A stretch of 64,000 nucleotides of DNA from M3007 sp031373665. GTDB taxonomy: Bacteria; Bacteroidota; Bacteroidia; Chitinophagales; Saprospiraceae. Below, in pieces: positions 8,682 through 16,949 of the stretch (its first letter is position 1; each line of letters opens with the position of its first letter). The notes under the pieces are model-generated. The model did not search any database. It was not told the DNA's origin and saw nothing but the letters and a program-made list of their open reading frames with translations. The translations under genes and the position numbers were made by a program. The stretch lies in the NCBI GenBank assembly GCA_031373665.1, contig JANMMZ010000029.1, positions 21,757 through 85,756 of the forward strand, given 5' to 3'.

Positions 8682-9442
8682 TTAGAGCAGAACAGGTGGT
8701 GAAAACCTTCGGAGATCAGCCAGTACTCAAAGGTATTGATTTTACTTTTGAGGCTGGTCAAACTAACTTAATTATAGGCCGCTCTGGGGCTGGCAAAACC
8801 GTATTGTTAAAAATATTGGTGGGTCTTCAAACGCCTACCACCGGAAGTGTCTGGTACGATGATGTCAACTTCACAAATTTGGATAAAGAAGGGATGCGTG
8901 CCATTCGTATGAAAATAGGGATGCTCTTTCAAGGCTCGGCTCTCTTTGATTCACTGACAGTGGAGGCAAATATCCGATTTCCATTAGATATGTTCACCAC
9001 TATGACCCCTGCCCAAAAACTGGAGCAGGTCAATTACTGTTTGGAGCGCGTCAGCCTAGGTGGAAACAATAAAAAATACCCCTCTGAGTTATCGGGTGGT
9101 ATGCAAAAACGCGTTGGTATTGCTAGAGCCATTGTACTTGATCCCAAATACTTGTTTTGCGATGAGCCCAACTCTGGCCTCGATCCCAAAACCAGTATCG
9201 TAATAGATGAACTCATCCGCCGAATCACCCAAGAGAACAACATCACAACCGTCATCAATACCCACGATATGAATTCTGTGATGGAAATTGGCGACAATAT
9301 TTGCTTTTTGCACGAAGGCTGCTTGGAGTGGAGCGGTAATAAAGAAGAAGTACTAGAAAGCGATAACGACAACCTCCAATCGTTTATTTTTGCCTCTCCG
9401 TTTTTGCAGCGGCTTAGGAAGGCGGCGTTGGGAAAGGCGTAG
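8678..9442 (+). CDS. ABC transporter ATP-binding protein, MlaF/Mkl type
   Basis: 254 aa. Complete nucleotide-binding domain: Walker A GRSGAGKT (about 34-41), Q-loop in MLFQGSALFDSLTV, signature LSGGMQKRVGIARAI, Walker B YLFCDEPNSGLDP and H-loop INTHDM. The GSALFDSLTV segment and overall length are typical of MlaF, the ATPase of lipid-transporting Mla/MCE systems that move phospholipids between the membranes. No MlaE permease or MCE protein is adjacent, so the partner must be elsewhere. The 4-nt overlap with glyA is unusual because the two functions are unrelated. Confidence 0.85.
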   Translation: MIRAEQVVKTFGDQPVLKGIDFTFEAGQTNLIIGRSGAGKTVLLKILVGLQTPTTGSVWYDDVNFTNLDKEGMRAIRMKIGMLFQGSALFDSLTVEANIRFPLDMFTTMTPAQKLEQVNYCLERVSLGGNNKKYPSELSGGMQKRVGIARAIVLDPKYLFCDEPNSGLDPKTSIVIDELIRRITQENNITTVINTHDMNSVMEIGDNICFLHEGCLEWSGNKEEVLESDNDNLQSFIFASPFLQRLRKAALGKA

Positions 9443-9474
9443 TTTAGGAGCGGTTTTAAACAAATCATTAATCC

Positions 9475-10080
9475 ATGTCCAATCCAAGAATAAAAAATCT
9501 AAGCCTATCCGTCCTATCGGATAATTGGTACACGCTCCGAAAAGTGACCTTTGATTTTCAGAAAAAAAACGGCACTTGGCAAAGCCAGAATCGGGAAGCC
9601 TATGACCGAGGCAATGGTGCTACGATTTTGCTCTATAATCGGGCTCAAGCGACGGTTATCTTGACGCGGCAGTTTCGGATGCCTACTTATTTGAATGGCA
9701 ATGAATCAGGTATGTTGATTGAGACCTGCGCGGGTTTGTTGGATAAAGACAATCCGGAAGACTGTATCCGTAGAGAAACGGAAGAGGAAACAGGGTATTT
9801 GGTCACGGATGTTCGGAAGGTTTTTGAAGCCTATATGTCGCCTGGGTCGGTCACCGAAATCCTATATTTTTTTGTAGCCGAATACACCAAAGAACAAAAA
9901 ATAAACGATGGTGGAGGCTTGGAACACGATCAAGAAGATATAGAGGTATTGGAGTTACCTTTTGAGGAAGCGATACGCATGATCCAAAGTGGCGAAATAA
10001 AAGATGGGAAAACTATTATGTTGTTGCAATACGCTAAAATTCATGGGATTATTTCGGAACCGTTACTTAACCGTTACTAA
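9475..10080 (+). CDS. nudK: NUDIX hydrolase, GDP-mannose pyrophosphatase NudK type
   Basis: 201 aa. The Nudix box at about 87-108 has the NudK form, with two extra residues before the first Glu (AGLLDKDNPEDCIRRETEEE), and is followed by MSPGSVTEILYFFVAEY and EDIEVLELPFEEAIRMIQ, close to the layout of E. coli NudK. NudK hydrolyses GDP-mannose and related nucleotide sugars to GMP and sugar phosphate in the cytoplasm. It begins 32 bp after the ABC ATPase gene and may be co-transcribed. Its last 18 bp overlap the 3' end of the convergent haloperoxidase gene. Confidence 0.88.
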   Translation: MSNPRIKNLSLSVLSDNWYTLRKVTFDFQKKNGTWQSQNREAYDRGNGATILLYNRAQATVILTRQFRMPTYLNGNESGMLIETCAGLLDKDNPEDCIRRETEEETGYLVTDVRKVFEAYMSPGSVTEILYFFVAEYTKEQKINDGGGLEHDQEDIEVLELPFEEAIRMIQSGEIKDGKTIMLLQYAKIHGIISEPLLNRY

Positions 10081-11412
10081 AGCCGATTTCCAAACCGATA
10101 AGGTCGCTGCTTTTTCACCCACTACCGTACCCAACCGAAGCCCTTCTTCACAATCCATACGGTAATGCACGCCCATATAAATGCGCGATAAGGCGTTCTC
10201 AATGGCCATATCATTGAAGGAATCAAACCGACGTGGTGCCCCCGAAAATTCTTTTCGACTTTCATGGCTGCGGTCAGTTAATCCCAGGTTTTTACCCAAT
10301 AATGTCTCTAAAACCACTTTGGCGGCTGCTCCAAAACTAGCATGACCCGAAGGGTATGACGGAAATGGTGGCGCGTCGTGTAGTGGCAACCAATCCTTTT
10401 GGATATGCCGCCGTATGTAACTGTCGGGTCGCTCTACACTAAAGTGATACTTCACAAACCAGCAGTTGACAGCCGCATCATTGAGTGCTAACCCAACTTT
10501 GAGATAGGTCTCCAGTGCCAGCGGAAAAGAAGTGCGCTGTTGCTCCACCGCTTGGCGGGCAATAGAAATCCACCTAGAAGCCGCGCAAAAAGAAAGACCG
10601 GGAAAATCATCGCTCCAAAACTCTGCGATCCAGCGTTTTTCATCAGTGATGGGCGATGCCACTGAATATACCTCCATCGCTTGTGCAAAAAAAGGAGACC
10701 CGCGCTCATCGGAAAACTCAATAGGAGCCTGAAAATTCATATCAGACAAGACCGTACAAAATGTCCTGGCACCTCCCCAATGCGGTAGCAATGGCAACAT
10801 TGGGTCTGTTTCCGAAACCCTCCAGAGACCATTCCCTTCGGGCAATCTATAATCGCGATCATAATTGAGCAAATGTGCCTGATGGCCTACACTGTCAGTA
10901 GCCGACCAATGGCAAATGGCTTCTGCAACCGCAGTGCCAAATCGGATCGAGGCTTGGATTTTTGCAGAATCAATTGGGTCGATGGTTTTATAGTGTTTTG
11001 CTGAAAGTTGCAAGCATTTTTCCTTCACAGAAGCACTACCATGCGCATAAAAATATGGGATTAGGGTTCGGTAGGCCGCATCAAGACACAAACTAGGAAT
11101 ACAAACGGAGGCATCAATAGGGGAGGGTAGCACTAGACCCTTCAATTGAGGAGCCAATGACTGAGCGTGGGGCAAAGCGGGGACACTACTTTCCCAGGCT
11201 GCTAAGCCAGCATAAGCAAACATGCGGGCACTCACAGGAGGGCGATAGCCTTCAGCATTTTTATTTAAGTCGAGCAACAAGAGATTCCAGTCTTGCAATG
11301 CCCTAAAGGCTTGTTGATACTCTAGTTTTTCTGGGCTTAAATCGGGATTGCAATGAAATCCTAGCACAGAAAGTACGATCAAAAAATGGTATATTGAATG
11401 TTTTTTTTGCAT
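10063..11412 (-). CDS. Vanadium-dependent haloperoxidase / PAP2-superfamily lipoprotein
   Basis: 449 aa with a short N-terminal signal and lipobox (SVLGFHC). The three vanadate/phosphate-binding motifs are intact: K-x6-RP (KYHFSVERP, near 300), PSGH (PSYPSGHASFG) and SR-x5-H-x3-D (SRIYMGVHYRMD). The fold is shared by vanadium haloperoxidases and PAP2 acid phosphatases; sequence alone does not say whether this one oxidises halide or hydrolyses phosphate esters. It is a paralogue of the gene at 13820-15214 (shared RALQDWNLLLLDLN-type start, LAPQ and DCEEGLR end), and the two bracket a two-component system. The 3' end overlaps nudK by 18 bp. Confidence 0.88.
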   Translation of the reverse strand: MQKKHSIYHFLIVLSVLGFHCNPDLSPEKLEYQQAFRALQDWNLLLLDLNKNAEGYRPPVSARMFAYAGLAAWESSVPALPHAQSLAPQLKGLVLPSPIDASVCIPSLCLDAAYRTLIPYFYAHGSASVKEKCLQLSAKHYKTIDPIDSAKIQASIRFGTAVAEAICHWSATDSVGHQAHLLNYDRDYRLPEGNGLWRVSETDPMLPLLPHWGGARTFCTVLSDMNFQAPIEFSDERGSPFFAQAMEVYSVASPITDEKRWIAEFWSDDFPGLSFCAASRWISIARQAVEQQRTSFPLALETYLKVGLALNDAAVNCWFVKYHFSVERPDSYIRRHIQKDWLPLHDAPPFPSYPSGHASFGAAAKVVLETLLGKNLGLTDRSHESRKEFSGAPRRFDSFNDMAIENALSRIYMGVHYRMDCEEGLRLGTVVGEKAATLSVWKSALVTVK

Positions 11413-11447
11413 GTTAAAATTTTTGTTTGTAAAAACTTAGCCAAAAT

Positions 11448-11468
11448 CGTAGTCATCTGATGACTACG
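11448..11468. repeat. 21-bp near-perfect palindrome
   Basis: CGTAGTCATCTGATGACTACG is its own reverse complement except for the central base. It lies between two leftward genes (histidine kinase end and haloperoxidase start), about 36 bp upstream of the haloperoxidase start codon. Its core is the same 13-bp motif found in tandem at 666-696. It could be a regulator binding site or a dispersed palindrome. Confidence 0.6.
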
Positions 11469-11557
11469 ACTTAGTGAACCTTAGTTCCTTTGTGTTTTAA
11501 AAACTACTCTACAATGAGACATTGCTCACTGTTTCCCACTAAAGTGCTAAAGTAGAA

Positions 11558-12940
11558 CTAATTCAACGTACTCGACTGTTGAAAAGCTGGAAACGTCACC
11601 ACAAAACAAGTTTCTTGATCGGCATCGGTATCCAGTTTGATCTTGGAGCGGTGCAGTTTCAAAATACTAGTTACCAAAGATAAGCCAATACCCGATCCTT
11701 TCTGCCGAGCATGAATCGTACTCCTAAAAAAGGGTTCAAAAATACGTTTCTGATCGGATTCAGGGATACCACTGAGGTTTTTTATACGAATCTGAGTTCC
11801 GCCCGTTTCTAAAAAAACCATATTCACATAAACGCTGTGGTCGGGCGAGAACTTGCACCCATTGTCAAATAAATTGAGCAAAGCGATGCGCAGCAAGGGT
11901 TCATTGCCATCTGTGCAAAGCAAGTCTTCGTCGCTTGGTAAATCATTCATTTCTATCCGAACAACGTAATTGGGTTGTGACTTCAAGAGTTGTTGTTTGG
12001 TTTGATACAGCAACTCATCCAAGCGCACCCGAGTAAATATCTTGTTGTCTGTATCGGCATAGACACTGGCTAGTTGCAAGAGTTTTCCAGCGGTTTCGCT
12101 CATGCCCTGCACGTCTTCGCGGAGCGAACCAAACACTTTCATATATTCTTCATTGGATCGTGTTTTATTGGTAGCCAATTGTATTTGAGCATCCATAGCC
12201 GCCAGTGGATTTTTTAACTCATGTGATACATTGGAAATAAAACTGCGTTGCATCTGAAATGCGTGTTCAATCCGATCTAGCAACTGGTTAAAGGTGTCAA
12301 TCAAGTGCGACAATTCGTCGTGCTGCTCATCACTTTGTAGCCTGCGGCTGAGGTCGGCAGGCAAAATAGACTCTACCTCTTTGACGATTCTGGAAACAGG
12401 GTTGAGTGCTTGACCAGCATAAAACCATCCTCCCGCTGCTATGGCCGCAATGGCAATAAAAAAACTAATCAACAATATATTCTGGAGTTTGGCCAGTTTT
12501 GAGTAGTCGGGCTTATCCTCTGAAATCACTAGGTAGTTTCGCCCCGATTCAGACTGCATGACGGTGCCAAAAGCGGACAGGCCATCATTGAAAAATCGGC
12601 AACTTCCTTTTTCCCAAATCATGGAAAGTTGATTTGATGGTATTTGTTGAGACACTGTATTTAGGGTGAATACAGGTCGGGTATCTGCGTTGTATATCGT
12701 AATATTGGTAGCCGTGGGCAAGTTTAGTTTTGATCCCGACTCCGTAGCCGCAATGGGGCGAAGGTCTTCTTCATGCCGAAGTATCATCTGCGCCGTCATG
12801 CGTGCTTTGCTTTCCAATAGGGTAAAAAACTCGTTTTCCACGTGTTGCTCAAACTGATTGTAAATAAAAAATAGGGCTGCCGTGAAAATGCCCGCCGTCA
12901 GCAAGATGAATTGCAGCGATAGCCGTGTTCTTATTTTCAT
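11558..12940 (-). CDS. Sensor histidine kinase (two TM segments, HAMP, HisKA, HATPase)
   Basis: 460 aa. TM1 about 8-28, periplasmic sensor region 29-150, TM2 about 155-176, HAMP 177-230, HisKA with SHELKNPLA (phospho-acceptor His240) and a HATPase domain with N-box LLNLFDNGCKFS and G2 box GSGIGLSLV. The G1 position reads NLSGIP, so the usual Asp of DxGxGI is Asn; this is seen in some Bacteroidota kinases but weakens the prediction of full activity. The first codon overlaps the response-regulator stop by 4 nt (12937-12940), so the pair is translated together. The sensed signal is unknown. Flanking haloperoxidase genes suggest a link to that function. Confidence 0.92.
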   Translation of the reverse strand: MKIRTRLSLQFILLTAGIFTAALFFIYNQFEQHVENEFFTLLESKARMTAQMILRHEEDLRPIAATESGSKLNLPTATNITIYNADTRPVFTLNTVSQQIPSNQLSMIWEKGSCRFFNDGLSAFGTVMQSESGRNYLVISEDKPDYSKLAKLQNILLISFFIAIAAIAAGGWFYAGQALNPVSRIVKEVESILPADLSRRLQSDEQHDELSHLIDTFNQLLDRIEHAFQMQRSFISNVSHELKNPLAAMDAQIQLATNKTRSNEEYMKVFGSLREDVQGMSETAGKLLQLASVYADTDNKIFTRVRLDELLYQTKQQLLKSQPNYVVRIEMNDLPSDEDLLCTDGNEPLLRIALLNLFDNGCKFSPDHSVYVNMVFLETGGTQIRIKNLSGIPESDQKRIFEPFFRSTIHARQKGSGIGLSLVTSILKLHRSKIKLDTDADQETCFVVTFPAFQQSSTLN

Positions 12941-13623
12941 GATGGCACCTCGTTTTTTAATACATAGCCTACGCCAAAATGAGTATGGATTAGTTTTGAC
13001 TTAAAGCCTTTATCTATCTTATTTCTGATGTAATTCACATACACTTCGATCACATTGGTATTAATGATTTCATCAATATTCCATACCGCTTCCAATATTT
13101 CGGCTTTGGGTATCACCCGCCCATGATTGCGAACTAGGTATTCGAGCAAGGCAAACTCACGAGGCGTGAGTACTATCTTAACCCCTGCCCGCATTACCTC
13201 AAGGGTATTCAAGTCCATTTCCAGGTCATCAAATGTCAATTTAGTCTTCAATGCCACCTTCCCACTTGACCTGCGCGATAGGGCCTGTAAACGAGCCAAT
13301 AACTCTTGAAAATCAAAAGGTTTGGCCAGATAATCATCAGCTCCGGCTTGCAATCCTATTACTTTATCTTCGGGCTGACTCAAGGCCGATAGCAATAAAA
13401 TAGGAGTCTGTATCCCCATGTTTCTGAGCGTCCGGCATATATCGAGGCCATTAGAGTTGGGCAGGATTACATCACTGATAATCACATCATAATCGTGGTG
13501 ACTCGATAATATAATGCCTTCATGGCCTTCAAATGCCACATCTACCTCTATGTGACACTCTGTCAAGAAGTTTTGAATGGATTTAGCCGTTTTAGGTTCG
13601 TCCTCTATAAGTAATATCTTCAT
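12937..13623 (-). CDS. OmpR/PhoB-family response regulator
   Basis: 228 aa from ATG at 13621-13623; an upstream in-frame ATG at 13653 would add ten residues before the typical MKILLIEDEP start, so I chose the shorter form. The receiver domain has acidic residues near 9-10, phospho-acceptor Asp51 (ISDVILPNSNG), and Lys in AKPFD. The C-terminal winged helix is complete (LTPREFALLEYLVRNHGRVI, then NVIEVYVNYIRNKID and the GVGYVL wing). It is transcribed leftward with the kinase gene. The divergent region to its right holds four TCT(A/T)A half-sites at an 11-bp period, the spacing used by this regulator family, so autoregulation and control of the haloperoxidase gene at 13820 are likely (inference). 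Confidence 0.93.
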   Translation of the reverse strand: MKILLIEDEPKTAKSIQNFLTECHIEVDVAFEGHEGIILSSHHDYDVIISDVILPNSNGLDICRTLRNMGIQTPILLLSALSQPEDKVIGLQAGADDYLAKPFDFQELLARLQALSRRSSGKVALKTKLTFDDLEMDLNTLEVMRAGVKIVLTPREFALLEYLVRNHGRVIPKAEILEAVWNIDEIINTNVIEVYVNYIRNKIDKGFKSKLIHTHFGVGYVLKNEVPS

Positions 13624-13684
13624 TGCAAGTGCAAATGTCCGCATTTTTGCCAATATTTTATGGGAATAATAGCCAAAATGGGCT

Positions 13685-13725
13685 TCTAAGGAAATTCTTA
13701 TCCGACTCTAACTAAATTCTAATCC
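13685..13725. promoter_or_regulatory. Four 11-bp-period half-sites, probable OmpR-family operator
   Basis: TCTAAGGA (13685), TCTTATCC (13696), TCTAACTA (13707) and TCTAATCC (13718) begin exactly 11 bp apart, one helical turn, in the divergent region between the response-regulator gene and the haloperoxidase gene. OmpR/PhoB-type winged helices bind such tandem direct repeats. A -7-like TAAATTTG lies just to the right at 13746-13753, pointing toward the haloperoxidase. Confidence 0.6.
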
Positions 13726-13819
13726 CACAAAATGATATTTGGCAATAAATTTGTATAGTATATGTTTCCTAATTCAGGCAAACTTAAACTATCACAACTT
13801 TAAAAATTTTTATTCTTTT

Positions 13820-15214
13820 ATGAAATTGTTAAAAAATTACCTTCTCTTCGGTATAGTCCTCTTGGGGGTCAGTGTATTTGTTCAATCTTGTAGCAAAAAC
13901 TCGGATACCCCAGTCACACCAAGCACTACTTCAAAATCAGTGGCTGATTACGATTACAAGGTAGTATATGATTGGAACGAACTGTTCCTCGAAATTGAAC
14001 GCTACGCGGCGGGTTACCGTCCCGGGCCAGCACCACGTGCTTTGGCATACATGGGGCTATCAGCCTATGAAGCCTGTGTATCAGGTATGCCACAGTACAA
14101 TTCATTGGCTAATCTATACCCAGGATTGACCATGCCACAGCCAGAAAACAAAGAATACCACTGGCCTACAGTGATCAATGCATCTTATGCTAATTTGATG
14201 CGCGATTTCTTCCCAGCGGCTACCGATAATCTTAAAAATGAGATTACGGCACTCCAAAGTTTTTATAATGATAAAGGCAAAGGCGAAGTGGACGGCGAAG
14301 TATATTTGCGTTCTAAAAAATTTGGTGAAACTGTTGCCAGTTTGATTTGGGCTTATGCCGAATCTGACGACATTGGAAAAGACCATTACCTCAATCCTTT
14401 TGAAGATTATGATTGGGAAGCAGCGTATAAAAAAGAAGGCGATTGGAGGCCAACTTTCCCTGGCCCAGGCAAGCCAATGGGCGGTGTTTGGAGCAAAGCC
14501 CGCAGATTTGTTATCGGCGATGCTGACATGATTTGCCGTGCGCCACTGGGATACAGTGCTTCATCCAACTCTTCTCTTTATTCACAAGCCTTGGAGGTGT
14601 ATGCACAAAATACCCCAACTCTATCTTACGAAGCAGAATGGGTGGGCGAGTTTTGGAGCGACGACTTATTAGGTCTTACCTTTAGTCCTGGCCCAAGGTG
14701 GTTGGCTATCGGCAACCAAGTATTGGTAGCAGAAAAAAGCACTTTAGAAACTGCCCTTGTGATGAGTGCCAAAATGGGGCTAGCCCTCAATGATGCTTCT
14801 ATAGGTTGCTGGAATTCTAAATACTACTACAACGTAGAACGCCCACAGACTTATATCAATCGTGTGATTGATCCTAGTTGGAAGCCTGCATTGTATAATC
14901 CAATTACTGGCGATGAAGGTGTAACGCCATCGTTCCCGGCCTATCCATCAGGTCACTCTACTATGGGTGCTGCTGGTGCAGAAGTACTGGGTGCTGTTTT
15001 TGGTTATGCCTATGGTATGGCTGATCATTGCCACGAAAACCGTGTAGAGTTTGAAGGCAAACCTCGTTCTTTCGGTAGTTTCTTTGAGATGGCTCAAGAA
15101 AATGCTTGGTCGCGTGTACCACTAGGCGTTCACTTCCGTATGGATTGCGAAGAAGGTGTACGCTACGGTAGCGTTATTGGTCGCAAGGTGAATGACATGC
15201 CTTGGAAGAAATAA
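13820..15214 (+). CDS. Vanadium-dependent haloperoxidase / PAP2-superfamily lipoprotein
   Basis: 464 aa from ATG 13820, chosen because it opens a lipoprotein signal (MKLLKNYLLF, lipobox VFVQSC); a longer frame from 13739 would add 27 residues without signal character. The C-terminal half carries all three PAP2/haloperoxidase motifs: K-x6-RP (KYYYNVERP), PSGH (PAYPSGHSTMG) and SR-x5-H-x3-D (SRVPLGVHFRMD). It is a paralogue of the protein encoded at 10063-11412. It sits divergently from the two-component system, with the 11-bp-period repeats in front of it, and is followed by a strong terminator, so it is a single-gene transcript. Halide oxidation versus phosphatase activity cannot be decided here. 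Confidence 0.88.
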   Translation: MKLLKNYLLFGIVLLGVSVFVQSCSKNSDTPVTPSTTSKSVADYDYKVVYDWNELFLEIERYAAGYRPGPAPRALAYMGLSAYEACVSGMPQYNSLANLYPGLTMPQPENKEYHWPTVINASYANLMRDFFPAATDNLKNEITALQSFYNDKGKGEVDGEVYLRSKKFGETVASLIWAYAESDDIGKDHYLNPFEDYDWEAAYKKEGDWRPTFPGPGKPMGGVWSKARRFVIGDADMICRAPLGYSASSNSSLYSQALEVYAQNTPTLSYEAEWVGEFWSDDLLGLTFSPGPRWLAIGNQVLVAEKSTLETALVMSAKMGLALNDASIGCWNSKYYYNVERPQTYINRVIDPSWKPALYNPITGDEGVTPSFPAYPSGHSTMGAAGAEVLGAVFGYAYGMADHCHENRVEFEGKPRSFGSFFEMAQENAWSRVPLGVHFRMDCEEGVRYGSVIGRKVNDMPWKK

Positions 15215-15245
15215 GGATTACTTAGTAATTATACATCACAAAAAA

Positions 15246-15282
15246 ATGAGTTAAACTATTGACATTCAATAGTTTAACTCAT
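15246..15282. terminator. Perfect 15-bp stem hairpin after the haloperoxidase gene
   Basis: ATGAGTTAAACTATT is repeated inverted after a 7-nt loop, followed by TTTATA. It lies 31 bp after the haloperoxidase stop and just before the next gene. Confidence 0.75.
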
Positions 15283-15305
15283 TTTATATATACACACACT
15301 TTACA

Positions 15306-15779
15306 ATGCTTAAACAGCCTATCTTTCAGGTCAGTTGTATGATCTTGCTCTTTACCAGTGCTTGTATTAATACAGATAAAACCCCCACTGAAAAAATTGA
15401 ATACACTGCAAAAGGCACTATTGCACGAAGGGTGTCATTAAAAGATGGTAAAAAAGAAGGCTCTATGACCGATTACTACCCGGATGGGAAAGTAATGGGG
15501 GTGCGTTTTTTTAAAAATGATAAACAAACCGGCCGTACTGTTTTGTATTATCCGAGCGGTAGCATCAAAGAAGTACAATACTACGAAGATGGGATGAGGT
15601 TTAGGGGAGATACCGTCTGGCATGAAAACGGAAATGTCCAAATGGCAGTTACCTTTGTTACTGATAAAAAACAAGGGTATTTCAGAACCTGGACTCCTAC
15701 AGGAAACCTCCTCTTGGAGGTTCTTTATGAACAAGACTCTGTGATAAGTATCAAAAGTATGATGGAGCCGAAAAAGTAA
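15306..15779 (+). CDS. YwqK/MORN-like repeat lipoprotein
   Basis: 157 aa with signal and lipobox (LLFTSAC, Cys20). Four to five degenerate repeats of the form G-x-x-x-x-Y-Y-P-x-G-x-x (DYYPDGKVMG, LYYPSGSIKE, VWHENGNVQM, TWTPTGNLLL) identify the YwqK / MORN-variant family. Databases label this family an antitoxin by similarity to Bacillus YwqK, but Bacteroidota lipoprotein members mostly have no known partner and no toxin gene is present here. It ends 4 bp before the Crp/Fnr gene, so the two may be co-transcribed. Confidence 0.75.
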   Translation: MLKQPIFQVSCMILLFTSACINTDKTPTEKIEYTAKGTIARRVSLKDGKKEGSMTDYYPDGKVMGVRFFKNDKQTGRTVLYYPSGSIKEVQYYEDGMRFRGDTVWHENGNVQMAVTFVTDKKQGYFRTWTPTGNLLLEVLYEQDSVISIKSMMEPKK

Positions 15780-15783
15780 AATT

Positions 15784-16374
15784 ATGCACCAAAAATTTAT
15801 TGAAATCATTGAAACAATGATACACCTGCCAGACTATGAAAAAGACCTTTGTTATCAATACTTTACGCCTGTTGTATATCCTCGAAACACGATAATTGAA
15901 GCACAAGGCAAGGTGCCAAAATACCTTTATTTTATTATATCGGGCTACATGCGAAACTTTCATTTCGATGATTTAGGAAATGAAATAACGGTGGATATGA
16001 ACCACGCTCCGCGCTTTTTTGCTTCCTATCATCACTTCGTCAATCGAACAATTTCTAGTGAAAATATTGAGTGCATCACGGATTGTGAACTTTTGAGGTG
16101 CAAAAGAGATGACCTTGATGCATTATTTGAAAAAAGCCCAATAATCATCAAAAACGAGATGCAAACGCTACAAAAAGCCTTTGATGATGAGCGCAACAGG
16201 GTGATTGATAATATAACACTCACCGCTGAAAGACGCTATTTAAAATTCATCAATGAACACCCAAGCACGCTCCAAAACGTGCCTTTACAATACATTGCCT
16301 CCTATTTAGGCATGAAACCGGAGAGCCTAAGCCGTATCCGAAAGAAATTTCTTAACAAAAATCAAGTGGATTGA
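15784..16374 (+). CDS. Crp/Fnr-family transcriptional regulator (paralogue 1)
   Basis: 196 aa. N-terminal cyclic-nucleotide-binding beta-roll (about 20-120; GKVPKYLYFIISGYMRNFHFDDLGNE) and a compact C-terminal helix-turn-helix with LQYIASYLGMKPESLSRIRKKF. There is no Fnr cysteine cluster and the canonical cAMP-contacting Glu/Arg pattern is not evident, as is usual for the small Bacteroidota members. Ligand and targets are unknown. Start follows the lipoprotein stop by 4 bp; the next gene is 86 bp downstream. Two paralogues with the same PESLSRIR recognition helix are encoded at 23268 and 27871. Confidence 0.88.
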   Translation: MHQKFIEIIETMIHLPDYEKDLCYQYFTPVVYPRNTIIEAQGKVPKYLYFIISGYMRNFHFDDLGNEITVDMNHAPRFFASYHHFVNRTISSENIECITDCELLRCKRDDLDALFEKSPIIIKNEMQTLQKAFDDERNRVIDNITLTAERRYLKFINEHPSTLQNVPLQYIASYLGMKPESLSRIRKKFLNKNQVD

Positions 16375-16460
16375 GTAGAAGTTGACGGAACTTTGCGCTT
16401 TCAATGACGAACACATATCGTCAAATGCTCATTGTTTTAATACAAACTACGATTTCAAAA

Positions 16461-16850
16461 ATGGAAGAATTAAAAAAATACTTAACAATTAATACCTTCT
16501 TTTCAACCATAAGCGGCATAGGCATGGTGTTATTTTCAGGTAAATTGAACACCTTTTTTAACATTTCAAATCCATACATTTTTCCTGTTTTGGGTATTAA
16601 TTTACTCGTTTTTGCCGTATTTGTGGGTTATGTTGTCCAAAAAAAGATTCATGATAAACGCTTTGTCAACCTGATAAGTGGACTTGATGCTTTATGGGTG
16701 GTGGGTAGTCTGGGGATTGTTGTTTTTCAACTTTTTGATTTGACCTCAAATGGCTATACGGTTATCGGTTTGGTAGCAGTTTGGATTGGATTTTTGGGCT
16801 ACAAACAATTTGTAAACAATAATAATGTTCTCGCCAAAGGCAAGTTTTAA
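16461..16850 (+). CDS. Small four-helix integral membrane protein, function unknown
   Basis: 129 aa from ATG 16461 (MEELKKYLTINTFF); an upstream in-frame ATG at 16404 would add 19 residues. About four hydrophobic segments (roughly 12-30, 38-58, 72-92, 98-115) separated by short loops. I do not recognise the family. It follows the Crp/Fnr gene and may be regulated with it. Confidence 0.65.
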   Translation: MEELKKYLTINTFFSTISGIGMVLFSGKLNTFFNISNPYIFPVLGINLLVFAVFVGYVVQKKIHDKRFVNLISGLDALWVVGSLGIVVFQLFDLTSNGYTVIGLVAVWIGFLGYKQFVNNNNVLAKGKF

Positions 16851-16949
16851 TAGGATAGAAAAAGGCTATGCCGCTATAAATGAAATTTTTACGACAGCAA
16901 CGGGTTTAGGCCTTGTTTTAGTCAGCACAAATTGTATTTCTTGCCACGG

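Noticed and set aside
8678..10080. ABC ATPase plus nudK as a nucleotide-sugar export unit
   Set aside because: The ATPase is of the MlaF lipid-transport type and no permease is present, so the proximity to nudK does not support such a function.
15306..16374. YwqK-like lipoprotein plus Crp/Fnr gene as a toxin-antitoxin pair
   Set aside because: The YwqK family label derives from similarity only; the protein is a lipoprotein and the neighbour is a standard regulator, not a toxin.
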